Source of the DNA: an uncultured Collinsella sp.
GTDB lineage: Bacteria; Actinomycetota; Coriobacteriia; Coriobacteriales; Coriobacteriaceae
Length of the DNA: 64,000 nucleotides
Assembly: GCA_900540935.1 (NCBI GenBank)
Contig: UQHW01000004.1
Coordinates: forward strand, 38,892 to 102,891
Direction: 5' to 3'
In this document: positions 26,438 through 34,964 of the stretch, piece by piece
Position numbering within the stretch: position 1 is the stretch's first letter
How the letters are laid out: the number at the start of each line of letters is the position of its first letter
Made by a program: the position numbers and the translations under genes
The notes under the pieces: generated by a model
What the model was told of the DNA's origin: nothing
Database searches by the model: none
The model's input: only the letters and a program-made list of their open reading frames with translations

Positions 26438-27192
26438 TGCGCGCCGGGGATTTTGTCGGCGCCAAGATCTATCGCAAGCCTACCGAGGACAAGCGCACCA
26501 AAAAGGACGGCACGCCGCGCAGCCCTAAAAAGCTCGGAAAGATTCACTTTCCGGTCTTTACTCCGGGCGGTACGCGCGTGGTCGGCTTTATGGTCCGCCA
26601 GTCCGATATCGCGGGCATGATCGAGCGCCCCGACCGATTTGTAGCGCTCGACGCCATTGGTGTCTACGAGGGCGCCATTGCGGTCGATGACGTCAAGGAC
26701 ACGTACGATGCCGCCGCTGCCAAGCGCCTCGACATCAACCTGGACGATTGCATCATCTGGGTCGGTATGGACGTGCGCACGGAATCGGGCGACGTCGTGG
26801 GCTATTGCTCGGACGTTGAGTTCAAACCACGCTCGGGCATCGTGCAGGCATTCTATGTGACCGCCGGTGCTGCTTCGAGTGTTTTGGTTGGTGACACGCA
26901 GGTGCCGCCGACGATGCTGCGCGGCTATGCGGACGGCGCGATGATTGTTTCGGACGAGGTCAAGTCGCTCGGGTATTCGGGCGGCGCCGCCGCAAAGGCT
27001 GCCGAGGCAAGCGTCGTGGTGGGCGATAAGGTCAAGAAGGGCGCCAAGGTGCTCGATGACAAGGGATCGGTTGCCGTGGACAAAGGCAGTCGCGCACTGG
27101 GCAAGCAGCTCGGCAAGACGCGCGGCATGTTCAAGGCCTTTAAGGACGAATACCAAAAGGCGAGCGGAGGCTCGTCAAAAGCTACAAGATAG
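26437..27192 (+). CDS. PRC-barrel-like domain protein
   Basis: Soluble protein of 251 aa with two segments resembling PRC-barrel domains: residues ~1-80 (GKIHFPVFTPGGTRVVGFMV) and ~105-165 (IIWVGMDVRTESGDVVGYCS), each the strand-turn-strand with G-D/T-x-V-G of this fold. The C-terminal ~70 residues are Lys/Ala-rich and probably helical. It is coupled to the YtxH-like gene by a TAATG overlap. The exact role is unknown; PRC barrels bind RNA, protein or the membrane surface. A hairpin follows at 27214-27243. Confidence 0.6.
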   Translation: MRAGDFVGAKIYRKPTEDKRTKKDGTPRSPKKLGKIHFPVFTPGGTRVVGFMVRQSDIAGMIERPDRFVALDAIGVYEGAIAVDDVKDTYDAAAAKRLDINLDDCIIWVGMDVRTESGDVVGYCSDVEFKPRSGIVQAFYVTAGAASSVLVGDTQVPPTMLRGYADGAMIVSDEVKSLGYSGGAAAKAAEASVVVGDKVKKGAKVLDDKGSVAVDKGSRALGKQLGKTRGMFKAFKDEYQKASGGSSKATR

Positions 27193-27213
27193 CGACGTAC
27201 CAAATGATGGGAG

Positions 27214-27243
27214 GCAAGCCGGAGACCTGTTGCTCCGGCTTGC
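27214..27243 (+). terminator. hairpin after the PRC-barrel gene
   Basis: Perfect 11-bp stem GCAAGCCGGAG/CTCCGGCTTGC with an 8-base loop, followed by TGTGTTTAT. Confidence 0.55.
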
Positions 27244-27264
27244 TGTGTTTATGGGGGAGGGCAC

Positions 27265-28671
27265 ATGCGCCAAAACGGATCCAACTTAAACGGGCGTTCG
27301 GGTGCGCGTCCGACGGCGCGCCGCGATCTGGGGCAGCTGCCCAGCGGTCAGCGCAAGCGTCACCGTAAGCCCGGCGCGATGTATCTCAACCATAGCCGCG
27401 GCTTTAGCGACCGCAGCGCTCGCATCGGCAACAGCCGTACGCCCCGTCGTTCGTCTCGCTTGCCATACGCGCTCATTGCCGTGGGCTGTGCGCTCGTGCT
27501 GTTTATCGCTGCCGTCGTGGGCTACGTCAACCGCAGCGTGGACGTGGAGCTCAACGGCCAGAAGACCGCGGTGCGCGTGGGCTCTACGCTGCAGAATCTC
27601 ATCGACGACCAGGAGTTGACTGACACCTACGACGCAGGCGACCTGCTGGCCGTCGATGACAGCGTGCTCAAGCGCCATGGGGGCGAAAAGCTGTCGGTGA
27701 AGGTCGACGGCAAGCGCGTGAAGCAGGGCAAATGGGATAGCCGCGAACTTGAGGGCGGCGAGAAGGTGACGGTCAAGGATGGCCGTAACACCTACGAGAA
27801 GCACGAGGTTCAGGCTACGGTTATCGAGCCCAAGCTCAAGGTCGAGGGTACGGGCGCTATCGAGTATGTGCAGACGTGGGGTGTCCAGGGCCGCTCCGAG
27901 GTGTGGGTTGGTGAGCAGTCGGGCAAGACGCAAGACCGCGGCGAGGTTGTGCCCGCCACCGATTGCGTTGTTGCGTGCGCCAGCGTGGCGCCCAAGGGCA
28001 ACAAAAAGTACGTGGCGCTGACGTTTGACGAGGGTCCGAGCGGCGCTACCAAGCAGATCTTGCAGGTGCTCAAGGAAAAGGGCGTCACCGCGACGTTCTT
28101 CCTTTCGGGCGATGCGGCCGAGGCCTCGCCTGCCACGGCCAAGGCGATTGTCGATGCCGGGTGCGAGATCGGATCCAACAGCTACAGCGATGATTCGCTC
28201 AAGGGTCAGGACCGTGAGGCGGTACGCGAACAGATCACGAAAGGCACCGATGCGATTAAGTCGGCGACCGGCGTGAAGACGATGCTGCTGCGTGCTCCCT
28301 ACGCTGCCTTTGACGAGCAAAACTGGATTGATGCGATGGACCTGGTCTCCGCCGTGGTCTCGTGGAATATTGACTCGGGCGACTGGCTGCTCAACGGTGC
28401 CGACGAGCAGGTCTCGACGGTGCTCGATTCGGTGACGCCGGGCAATATCGTGCCGCTCACCGATAGAGACGAATGCGCCGAGCAGACGCTCGAGGCGCTG
28501 CCGCAGATTATCGACGGCCTCATTGCCGACGGCTACAAGATCGTGACGCTCAGCGACCTGGTCAAGACGGACACGTCGCTGAGCAAAAAGCTCACCTCGC
28601 TGACGAAGGCCACCATGCCCAAGGACGCCGTGTTCCCCCAACTTGCCGAGGACGATGACACCACAGAGTAG
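27265..28671 (+). CDS. DUF348-like / polysaccharide deacetylase-like protein with lost metal ligands
   Basis: Membrane-anchored extracytoplasmic protein (468 aa): basic N-terminus, one helix (ALIAVGCALVLFIAAVVGYV, ~68-87), a G5/DUF348-like ubiquitin-fold region (~90-175; VELNGQKTAVRVGSTLQNLI) and a NodB-type barrel (~248-440). Normal NodB motifs are altered: TFDDGP reads TFDEGP (253-258), the zinc His pair HxxxH is N305 and D309 (GSNSYSDD), and the usual LLHD near the end is PLTD (397-400). The arginine motif RAPY and the DSGDW motif remain. Catalysis on peptidoglycan or chitin-like substrates therefore looks unlikely; it may bind glycans. The SD is GGGGGAGGG. Confidence 0.8.
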   Translation: MRQNGSNLNGRSGARPTARRDLGQLPSGQRKRHRKPGAMYLNHSRGFSDRSARIGNSRTPRRSSRLPYALIAVGCALVLFIAAVVGYVNRSVDVELNGQKTAVRVGSTLQNLIDDQELTDTYDAGDLLAVDDSVLKRHGGEKLSVKVDGKRVKQGKWDSRELEGGEKVTVKDGRNTYEKHEVQATVIEPKLKVEGTGAIEYVQTWGVQGRSEVWVGEQSGKTQDRGEVVPATDCVVACASVAPKGNKKYVALTFDEGPSGATKQILQVLKEKGVTATFFLSGDAAEASPATAKAIVDAGCEIGSNSYSDDSLKGQDREAVREQITKGTDAIKSATGVKTMLLRAPYAAFDEQNWIDAMDLVSAVVSWNIDSGDWLLNGADEQVSTVLDSVTPGNIVPLTDRDECAEQTLEALPQIIDGLIADGYKIVTLSDLVKTDTSLSKKLTSLTKATMPKDAVFPQLAEDDDTTE

Positions 28672-28688
28672 CTCAAACGAGTGGCACG

Positions 28689-28792
28689 GTGGGACAAAAT
28701 TATCAGTAGTGTTTGTCCCAGGTGCGAAAGGTGCATCGGGCTTGTCGTCGCAAGCGACCCTGGGACAAACACTACTGATAATTTTGTCCCAC
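28689..28792. repeat. 34-bp perfect inverted repeat with nested palindrome
   Basis: Arms 28689-28722 and 28759-28792 are perfectly complementary (34 bp) around 36 bases. Each arm is itself a partial palindrome (GGGACAAA ... TTTGTCCC). It may act as a terminator for the gene ending at 28671, but its size and nesting fit a dispersed MITE-like element. Confidence 0.65.
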
Positions 28793-28889
28793 CACTTCGC
28801 TGCGGACGACTATGTCACGGATACGTCAGCGTTTGGTATGCCTGCAATGTGCAGCGCATAAATTCGATGCCGCAGGGCGATGCTGATGC

Positions 28890-29086
28890 TATAGTTACTG
28901 CGGTTAATGAGGGTCAAGAGAAAGGTTACAGGTGAAATCCAAACCTCGACCATACAGTCGATGACCCCATGCAGGTGCTTTTTGCGCATGCACGGGGTGT
29001 AAGCGTCGAGCGGCGTGCCGCCCGCGCATGCGTATACATATCCAGAAGCCCCCGGACGCCGCACGCGCGGCCGCGTCCGGAGGAAT
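28890..29086 (+). promoter_or_regulatory. structured 5' leader of the magnesium genes
   Basis: TATAGT (28890-28895) could be the -10 box. Downstream are AGGT/ACCT around GAAATCC (28930-28946), stem TCGAC/GTCGA with a 6-base loop (28946-28961), a long stem ACCCC-TGCA-GTGC/GCGC-TGCA-GGGGT (28964-28998), and GTCGAG (29005-29010), which could pair instead with CTCGAC (28945-28950). An 8-bp stem CCGGACGC/GCGTCCGG (29052-29080) ends in the first bases of GGAGGA. Mutually exclusive pairings and position before a divalent-metal operon suggest a riboswitch-like control, of no class I can name. Confidence 0.45.
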
Positions 29087-29087
29087 A

Positions 29088-29120
29088 ATGATGGGGAGCA
29101 CCATTGAATTATCTGAGTGA
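29088..29120 (+). CDS. 10-codon leader ORF overlapping the MgtE-like start
   Basis: The ORF encodes MMGSTIELSE. It has the stronger SD (GGAGGAATA, five bases before ATG) and runs out of frame through the TTG start of the MgtE-like gene (29104), stopping 14 bases inside it. Its own SD is partly held in the 29052-29080 hairpin. Translation would compete with or be coupled to the main ORF. Very short, so it may be fortuitous. Confidence 0.3.
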   Translation: MMGSTIELSE

Positions 29121-30948
29121 GATGCTCAAATTGCCAGTCTTGGACGTCGACGGCGAAAAGCTCGGCGTGGTCAACGATTTTGGCATTGCAACCGGCGAAG
29201 TTTTTCCGCACGTGACGTCGCTCGCGTTCCGTGGTCCCGGCAAGACGCCGTTCATGATCAGCTGGCGCAAATGGGTCGACCGCATCGACGAGACGGGTGT
29301 ACACCTTAAGACGTCGGCCACCGAAATCCGTTTTTCGTACCTGCAGCCGACCGAACTCCTGCTTGCCCGCGATGTGCTCAACAAGCAGATTGTCGACACG
29401 CAGGGCATGAAGGTCGTGCGCGTAAACGACATCAAGTTTTCCATGTCGGGCGAAAACCAGCTGCGCCTGCTGGGCGCCGAGGTCGGTGCCCGCGGTCTGC
29501 TACGCGCCATCAGCCCCGCGCTCGAGCATATCGTCGAAGGCTTTATGAAGCACCTGGGCAAGCCGCTCAGTGAGGACATCATCGCTTGGTCCTACATGGA
29601 CCTGCTCGACCGCTCGACCAAGAACATTCAACTCTCGGTGTCGCACAAGACGCTCGGCGAGCTGCACCCTGCCGACATCGCCGACATTATCGAGCAGCTC
29701 GACCCGCGCCTGCGTGCGCAGGTGTTTGCACAGCTCGATACTGCCCAGGCCGCCGAGGCCATCTCGGAGTTCGATGACGACGAGCTTATGACCGAGATGC
29801 TCGAGGGCCTGTCCGACACGGACGCATCGTCGATGCTGGCCATGATGGACCCGGACGATGCAGCCGACCTGATCGACGAGCTCGATTACGAGAAGGCCGA
29901 GAAGCTCTTGCGCCTGATGGGCGTCAAGGAGGAGAAAGCGATTCGTAACCTGCTGGGGTATGAGGACAACACCGCCGGCCGCATCATGACCTCGGAGTTT
30001 GTCTCCCTGCCCGCCACGGCAACGGTCGGTGACGCTATCGAGGCGATTCGCGAGCTCGACGAGGACTTCGAGAGCGTCTACTACGTCTATACCGAGGATC
30101 CGAGCGGCATGCTGACGGGTGTGCTTTCGCTGCGCACGCTGATCGTGGCCGACCGCGACGCCACGCTGGGCCAGCTTGCCTATCGCGATCTGGTCTACGT
30201 GTCGCCCGACGAGGACCAGGAAGACGTGACGGACGAGATGACCAAGTACGACCTGGTTGCCATCCCTGTCTGCGACGAGAACCGGCATATCCTGGGTATC
30301 GTGACCTTCGACGACGCCATGGACGTTATCGCCGAGGAGCATCAGGAGGACCTGCAGATCGCCGGTGTCGGCTCGGGCGATAGCGCGTCGGACGACTCGA
30401 CGAACGTGCTCAGCTGGTTCGTGCATCGTCAGTACTGGGTCGTCGTGTGGGGCATCGCCTCGTGCATTATGGCGACCGTGCTGGGGACTGCGCTGGGCTC
30501 CGCGCATCTGGTGGTGTTCCCCATGTGCGCCATGCCGCTCGTGCTGCTGGCCGCCTCGCGCATGGTGTCGTTCGTCAAGAACTACTTTCTCGAGTACGAC
30601 GGCCACGACGACGAGCCCAAGCCGTACCTGGGATTCTTCTTCCAGAGCACGGGCATGGGCCTGATCTTGTCGCTCGTGACCTACCTGTGTGCGCAGCTGG
30701 TGCGCACCGCCGCGTTCCCCGATGCCCCCATGTTCGAGGAGCTGCTCTTTACCGGTTGCTTTAACATCGCGGCCATCATCTGCCTGGTCAGCAACATGAG
30801 CGCCGTGATTTATCTGATGGTGCTGTTCTGGCGCGACGAGCACGACCTCAATACGTCGGGTACCGCCATGAACGTCATTGCCGTCATGATCTCGTGTGCG
30901 GCGTACTGCACCGCTGCGGTGTTGCTCACCATGTCGGTCATGGGATAG
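29104..30948 (+). CDS. MgtE-like protein with PRC barrel, MgtE_N, CBS pair and divergent membrane domain
   Basis: Likely magnesium-linked transporter or regulator (614 aa). Order: PRC-barrel-like N-terminus (1-~170; YLSEMLKLPVLDVDGEKLG), superhelical MgtE_N domain (~180-295; LHPADIADIIEQLD), a CBS pair (~297-425; GRIMTSEFVSLPATATVGDA) and five hydrophobic helices (~440-614). The cytosolic half is close to MgtE, but the membrane part lacks the G-G-N-x-G-T/S-Q pore motif of true MgtE. The start is TTG 29104 with GGGGAG five bases upstream; a TGA at 29089 blocks extension. The NRAMP-related gene follows after eight bases, so it may sense Mg2+ for that transporter. Confidence 0.82.
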   Translation: MNYLSEMLKLPVLDVDGEKLGVVNDFGIATGEVFPHVTSLAFRGPGKTPFMISWRKWVDRIDETGVHLKTSATEIRFSYLQPTELLLARDVLNKQIVDTQGMKVVRVNDIKFSMSGENQLRLLGAEVGARGLLRAISPALEHIVEGFMKHLGKPLSEDIIAWSYMDLLDRSTKNIQLSVSHKTLGELHPADIADIIEQLDPRLRAQVFAQLDTAQAAEAISEFDDDELMTEMLEGLSDTDASSMLAMMDPDDAADLIDELDYEKAEKLLRLMGVKEEKAIRNLLGYEDNTAGRIMTSEFVSLPATATVGDAIEAIRELDEDFESVYYVYTEDPSGMLTGVLSLRTLIVADRDATLGQLAYRDLVYVSPDEDQEDVTDEMTKYDLVAIPVCDENRHILGIVTFDDAMDVIAEEHQEDLQIAGVGSGDSASDDSTNVLSWFVHRQYWVVVWGIASCIMATVLGTALGSAHLVVFPMCAMPLVLLAASRMVSFVKNYFLEYDGHDDEPKPYLGFFFQSTGMGLILSLVTYLCAQLVRTAAFPDAPMFEELLFTGCFNIAAIICLVSNMSAVIYLMVLFWRDEHDLNTSGTAMNVIAVMISCAAYCTAAVLLTMSVMG

Positions 30949-30956
30949 GTGGTCGC

Positions 30957-32219
30957 GTGCAAAACACGAAGCAAAAGCCGAGCACCAAGCAAAAGCTAAC
31001 CATTGCGGCCATCTTTGGCGCCATGGGCCCCGGTCTGCTGGCGGCGCTTTCGGGTAATGACGCCGGCGGTATCGCCACGTATTCCAGTGCGGGCGCCAGC
31101 TATGGCTACAAGATGCTGTGGATGCTTCCCGTCATGACCGTACTGCTTATCGTGACGCAGGAGACTGCGGCGCGTTGCGGTTGTGTCACGGGTAAGGGCC
31201 TGGCTTCGCTCATCCGCGAGCGCTTTGGCGTGCGCAAGAGCGTGCTCGCCATGGCGGCGCTGCTGATTGCAAACACGGCTGTGACCATCTCGGAGTTCGC
31301 GGGTATCGCGAGTGGCCTTGCGCTCTTTGGCGTTCCGGCGAGCATATCGGTGCCGTTGGTGGCGCTGCTGGTGTGGATGCTTACCATGTCGGGCAGCTTC
31401 CAGCGTATCGAGAAGATTTTGCTGCTGGTGAGCTGTGTGTTCGTGACCTATATCGTTGCTGCATTTATGGCTGGCCCCAACTGGGGTGAGGTCGCGGTCG
31501 ATTTGGTCGTGCCCAATATTCAAAACGATCCCAACTACGTGTCGCTCGTGGTCGCAACGATTGGTACCACCATTGCGCCGTGGATGATCTTCCTGGCGCA
31601 GAATAACGTGGTCGATAAGAACGCGGTCGAGGACGATATCGTGCTGCAGCGTATCGATACCGTAAGCGGCTCGATCGCTGCCGATATCATCGCCGGCTTC
31701 ATTATCATCACGACCGGTACGGTGCTATTCCCGGCGGGCATCCAGATTAGCGATGCTGCCGACGCCGCCCGCGCGCTGGAGCCCATTGCGGGTCAGTGGT
31801 CCACGGTGCTGTTCGCCTCGGGCCTGGTCGCCGCGAGCTTCTTGGCCGCTTGCGTGCTGCCGGGCGTTACGTCCAGCGCCATCTGCGAGGCATTTGGCTG
31901 GGAGCGCGGCGCCGATCGCAGTTGGGACGAGGCTCCGGTCTATCGCGGCATCATTACAGCCATTATCGGTATCTCGGCCGTGCTGGTACTCATGCCCGGC
32001 GTCGATCTGTTCCAGATCATGATGACCTCGCAGGTCATCAACGGCGTGCTGTTGCCTGTGGTTCTGGTGTTCCAGGTGGTTATCGCCGCCGACCGTCACA
32101 TTATGGGCGCCAACCGCAACGGCCGCGTGTGGAACGTGCTCACTTGGGCGACTATCGCCGTGATTACGGTGCTGACGGTCGTCATGTTTGTGTTGCAAGC
32201 GATGGGCTACAGCGCTTAG
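30957..32219 (+). CDS. NRAMP-related magnesium transporter (NRMT-like)
   Basis: Eleven-helix SLC11/NRAMP-fold carrier (420 aa). Canonical NRAMPs coordinate Mn2+/Fe2+ with DPGN on helix 1 and A-x-x-MPH on helix 6. Here helix 1 reads GNDAGGIAT (D35-A-G-G) and helix 6 reads GTTIAPWMIF, with A207 in place of Met and W209 in place of His. Loss of the Met ligand and a changed helix 1 are the marks of the NRAMP-related Mg2+ transporters characterised from Eggerthella lenta, another coriobacterium. Pairing with an MgtE-like protein supports Mg2+. The start is GTG 30957, eight bases after the previous stop. A strong terminator follows. Confidence 0.82.
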   Translation: MQNTKQKPSTKQKLTIAAIFGAMGPGLLAALSGNDAGGIATYSSAGASYGYKMLWMLPVMTVLLIVTQETAARCGCVTGKGLASLIRERFGVRKSVLAMAALLIANTAVTISEFAGIASGLALFGVPASISVPLVALLVWMLTMSGSFQRIEKILLLVSCVFVTYIVAAFMAGPNWGEVAVDLVVPNIQNDPNYVSLVVATIGTTIAPWMIFLAQNNVVDKNAVEDDIVLQRIDTVSGSIAADIIAGFIIITTGTVLFPAGIQISDAADAARALEPIAGQWSTVLFASGLVAASFLAACVLPGVTSSAICEAFGWERGADRSWDEAPVYRGIITAIIGISAVLVLMPGVDLFQIMMTSQVINGVLLPVVLVFQVVIAADRHIMGANRNGRVWNVLTWATIAVITVLTVVMFVLQAMGYSA

Positions 32220-32237
32220 CGCCTCTTTTGTTTCCGA

Positions 32238-32271
32238 ACAGGCCGCAGCGATGGGCTGCGGCCTGTTTTTT
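32238..32271 (+). terminator. intrinsic terminator of the magnesium operon
   Basis: 12-bp stem ACAGGCCGCAGC/GCTGCGGCCTGT with a 5-base loop, then T6. Confidence 0.92.
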
Positions 32272-32300
32272 GCTTGCTATAGGGGGTTAGTTATATGGCA

Positions 32301-32530
32301 GTGGGCAAAAAATGCCAAATATGAGTACTGCTGCCTGGTCGATAACATTTATGACCAAGAAGATAATGTACAAAATCTAGGGTGTGTACATTAAAATTCG
32401 CATCAGCAGGCTCCTATCCAGCTAGGTTGGCCGCTTCAGTGGTTTGCAAGGGACGCTCGGACGCCATTTTGGGTGGTTTTGCCTGCTACTAAAATGGTAA
32501 CAGTACTCATATTTGCCCTTTTTTGCCCAC
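32301..32530. repeat. MITE-like element with ~31-bp terminal inverted repeats
   Basis: The left end 32301-32331 (starts GTGGGCAAAAAATG) and right end 32500-32530 (ends TTTTTTGCCCAC) pair over 31 bp with about three mismatches. The ~170-base interior is noncoding and contains AATGTACA ... TGTACATT. It fills most of the gap between the magnesium operon and the acyltransferase gene. Confidence 0.55.
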
Positions 32531-32624
32531 GACCCCTTGGCATGTTGTTGCGAAGCCGGCCCCCGGACTGGAATTGACGGCCCAGGGGCGGCTTTCGCTT
32601 GTCGCAGGAGTGTCCCAAGGTGCC

Positions 32625-32653
32625 GGCATAAAAGGAACGTCCCTAACTGCCAG
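32625..32653. repeat. dispersed CGTCCC-type repeat, copy 3
   Basis: GGCATAAAAGGAACGTCCC followed by TAACTGCCAG matches the core of the elements at 16680-16706 and 20252-20280. It abuts the 3' end of the acyltransferase gene on the minus strand. The paired partner arm is not evident here, so this copy may be truncated. Confidence 0.5.
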
Positions 32654-32654
32654 A

Positions 32655-34871
32655 TTACTTGTCGGTACCCAGCTTGTGCGGCTTGAAGGCGAGTGCGTTG
32701 ACGAGCGCGTCGGTGGCAGACTTGACCGCTGCCGGCTGCGGGTCGTTGACGTGGTCCTCGGGGTGCACGGGCAGGTCCTTCTTAACGGCATCGTGGATCA
32801 GGTTGAGATACTCGGTCACGCCGGTGGTCGATAGATGCGTGCCATCGCCGTCGAACAGGTCATTTCGGTTGGCGCTGTATCCGTACCAGTCGATAACGCG
32901 CACGTTCTTGTAGCGCGTGGCGGCGTTGGCGATGGCCTGGTTGGTCGAACCAACCCACGGCTGCGGGCTGCGCGTATTTACAAACACCACGATGCGCTTG
33001 TCTCCGGCATCGGACATGATGGCATCGATCTGGTCGTCGGTCACCAAGCCGTTGGTGCCCAGGGCAAAGACCACGATTTTGCCGGCAAGGTTCTGCTGGA
33101 TATAGCCCTCAAATGTCGCACGGCCTGCATCGAATTGGCGGCCCTTTTCGGCATCGATGTGGCTGTGCGGGAACACGCCATCAAAGGAATCCACGGCGCG
33201 CAGCGATACGGAGTCGCCGATCATCAGCAGGTCGTAGGAGCCGTCCGCGAAGCCGTCGTTGTCCTTGTCAGTGTCGTCTGCCGCTTGCTGGTCCTTAGGC
33301 GTGGCGTTTTTGGCTTCTTTGTTGAGGACTTCGGCACCTTCGCCGCTGAGTGCAGACGTCTCGGGCACAAAGATCAAGCCGCCCAGTGCAACGACCAGTA
33401 CGACAGCGCAGGCGGCGCAAACGGGAATATGCGCGCGCACCCAATTGGCAGGCGTGGTGGTGCCATCGCGGAACTCGGAGACGGTGCGTCCGAAGACGCC
33501 CTTCCTAAACGGCGTCTCGATAAAGCGGTAGGAGCACTCGGCCACGGCGACCACCAGCAGTACCTGCAAAATGTACTGCCACCAGGGCGTATCGTTGATG
33601 TTGGCGACCGGGTTCATGAGCAGCAACAGCGGATAGTGCCACAGGTAGATGCTGTAGGAGCGCTTGCCAACCCATACGAGCGGCTCGGCGGATAGCGCGC
33701 GGGCCACCATTCCCTGGGGCTGCACGCAGGCCGCGATGACCATGAGCGTAAGGATGGAGCACAGCAGCGTGCCTCCGCGATACTGGAATGCCGTGTAGCC
33801 GTTGGTGAGCGCGACCATGGCGGCAAGGCCAACCAGGCCCACGACGCCCAACACATCGATGGATGCGGGTGAGGACCAAAAGCGTACGAGCGCGCTCGGC
33901 TGGGCTGGGGCAGTCTCGGCTGCGTTGTCGGCCTTCGTACCCTGTTTGTTCTCGGCATTCTTTCCGTGCCTGGCGGCGCCAACCAGGCGGTCGAGCCCCA
34001 GACGATGCGCGAGGCGCACGGGCGCCAGGTCGCGATCGGGGATAAAGGCCATCCAGGCGCCCAGCAGCAGCGAGAACACGCGGGTGTCGGTGCCGTAGTA
34101 CACGCGGCTGGGGTCGGCGGCGGGGTTGTAAAGCACCATCATGGCAAGGGCGGATACCGCGGCGAGGCCCAGAACCACGCGGCGCGTGTTGGGCTTGCTC
34201 ACATGCATGGATACCATGGCAAACAACAGTGGCGGCCAAATCAGGTAGAACTGTTCCTCGATGGCAAGCGACCAAAAGTGCGTGAGCGGCGAGGGGTCGC
34301 CCAGAGCATTGAAGTACGAGACGTTTTGGGCAATCTGCCACCAGTTGTTGAAGAACAGCAGCGACGGCAGGATGTCGGGGCGCATCTTGGTGAGCATCAC
34401 GTGGTTAAAGATAGTGCACAGCGCGCAGGTTACAAACACTACCGTTACCACGGCGGGGACCAGGCGACGGATGCGGCGAATCCAGAAGCTCTTGAGGTCG
34501 ATGCGTCCGGTCTTAGCGACTTCGTTGAGCAGCAAGCGCGTGATCAGATAGCCCGAAAGCACAAAGAAGATCGTGACGCCGAGCAGGCCGCCCTGCGCCC
34601 ACGTAAGATTGAGGTGATAGAGCACCACCGCGACAACGGCGAGCGTACGCAGGCCGTCGAGGGCGGGAATGTAACGAGATTTGGGACGGGTGGGCGTCTG
34701 GTCCGCGGCGGCGCTGCTGACATGGTTCGCTTTGTTGGCGGGCGCACGATGGGGGCTCGGGGCGCGTCGCGAGTCGCCGGCGCGGCGTTCGGTGCGCGGG
34801 CGTTCGCGTGGCGCCTGGTTATCGGGCGCACGGCGCGTGCCGCGTGGGCTCGATTGCGGGAGTTGTTCCAT
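32655..34871 (-). CDS. acyltransferase-3 / SGNH fusion (OatA-like)
   Basis: Membrane O-acyltransferase of 738 aa, architecture of peptidoglycan O-acetyltransferase OatA and LPS/teichoic modifiers. A basic, probably disordered N-terminus (1-~65) is followed by ten or so helices of the acyltransferase-3 domain (~66-475; DGLRTLAVVAVVLYH with the catalytic His, then FFVLSGYLITRLLL and FWSLAIEEQFYLIWP). One more helix follows (~485-510), then an extracytoplasmic SGNH domain (~560-738) with GDSVSL, LGTNG and DGTHLS, giving the Ser and Asp/His of the triad. It would move acetyl groups across the membrane onto a surface glycan. SD weak (GGATG). The GC-rich head is unlike the rest. Confidence 0.88.
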   Translation of the reverse strand: MEQLPQSSPRGTRRAPDNQAPRERPRTERRAGDSRRAPSPHRAPANKANHVSSAAADQTPTRPKSRYIPALDGLRTLAVVAVVLYHLNLTWAQGGLLGVTIFFVLSGYLITRLLLNEVAKTGRIDLKSFWIRRIRRLVPAVVTVVFVTCALCTIFNHVMLTKMRPDILPSLLFFNNWWQIAQNVSYFNALGDPSPLTHFWSLAIEEQFYLIWPPLLFAMVSMHVSKPNTRRVVLGLAAVSALAMMVLYNPAADPSRVYYGTDTRVFSLLLGAWMAFIPDRDLAPVRLAHRLGLDRLVGAARHGKNAENKQGTKADNAAETAPAQPSALVRFWSSPASIDVLGVVGLVGLAAMVALTNGYTAFQYRGGTLLCSILTLMVIAACVQPQGMVARALSAEPLVWVGKRSYSIYLWHYPLLLLMNPVANINDTPWWQYILQVLLVVAVAECSYRFIETPFRKGVFGRTVSEFRDGTTTPANWVRAHIPVCAACAVVLVVALGGLIFVPETSALSGEGAEVLNKEAKNATPKDQQAADDTDKDNDGFADGSYDLLMIGDSVSLRAVDSFDGVFPHSHIDAEKGRQFDAGRATFEGYIQQNLAGKIVVFALGTNGLVTDDQIDAIMSDAGDKRIVVFVNTRSPQPWVGSTNQAIANAATRYKNVRVIDWYGYSANRNDLFDGDGTHLSTTGVTEYLNLIHDAVKKDLPVHPEDHVNDPQPAAVKSATDALVNALAFKPHKLGTDK

Positions 34872-34964
34872 AAAACATCATCCAATGACGAGAATAATCA
34901 GCACGTATTCATTGTAGCTGCCCGCTCCTGTGAATGCTTGCTGCTGGCGCAACCTCAAGCGCGC

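Noticed and set aside
28921..29010. FMN, cobalamin or M-box riboswitch before the MgtE-like gene
   Set aside because: AGGTGAAATCC and a 6-base-loop stem look like part of an FMN or B12 element, but the second GGTGAAATTCC half, the B12 box and the M-box core are missing.
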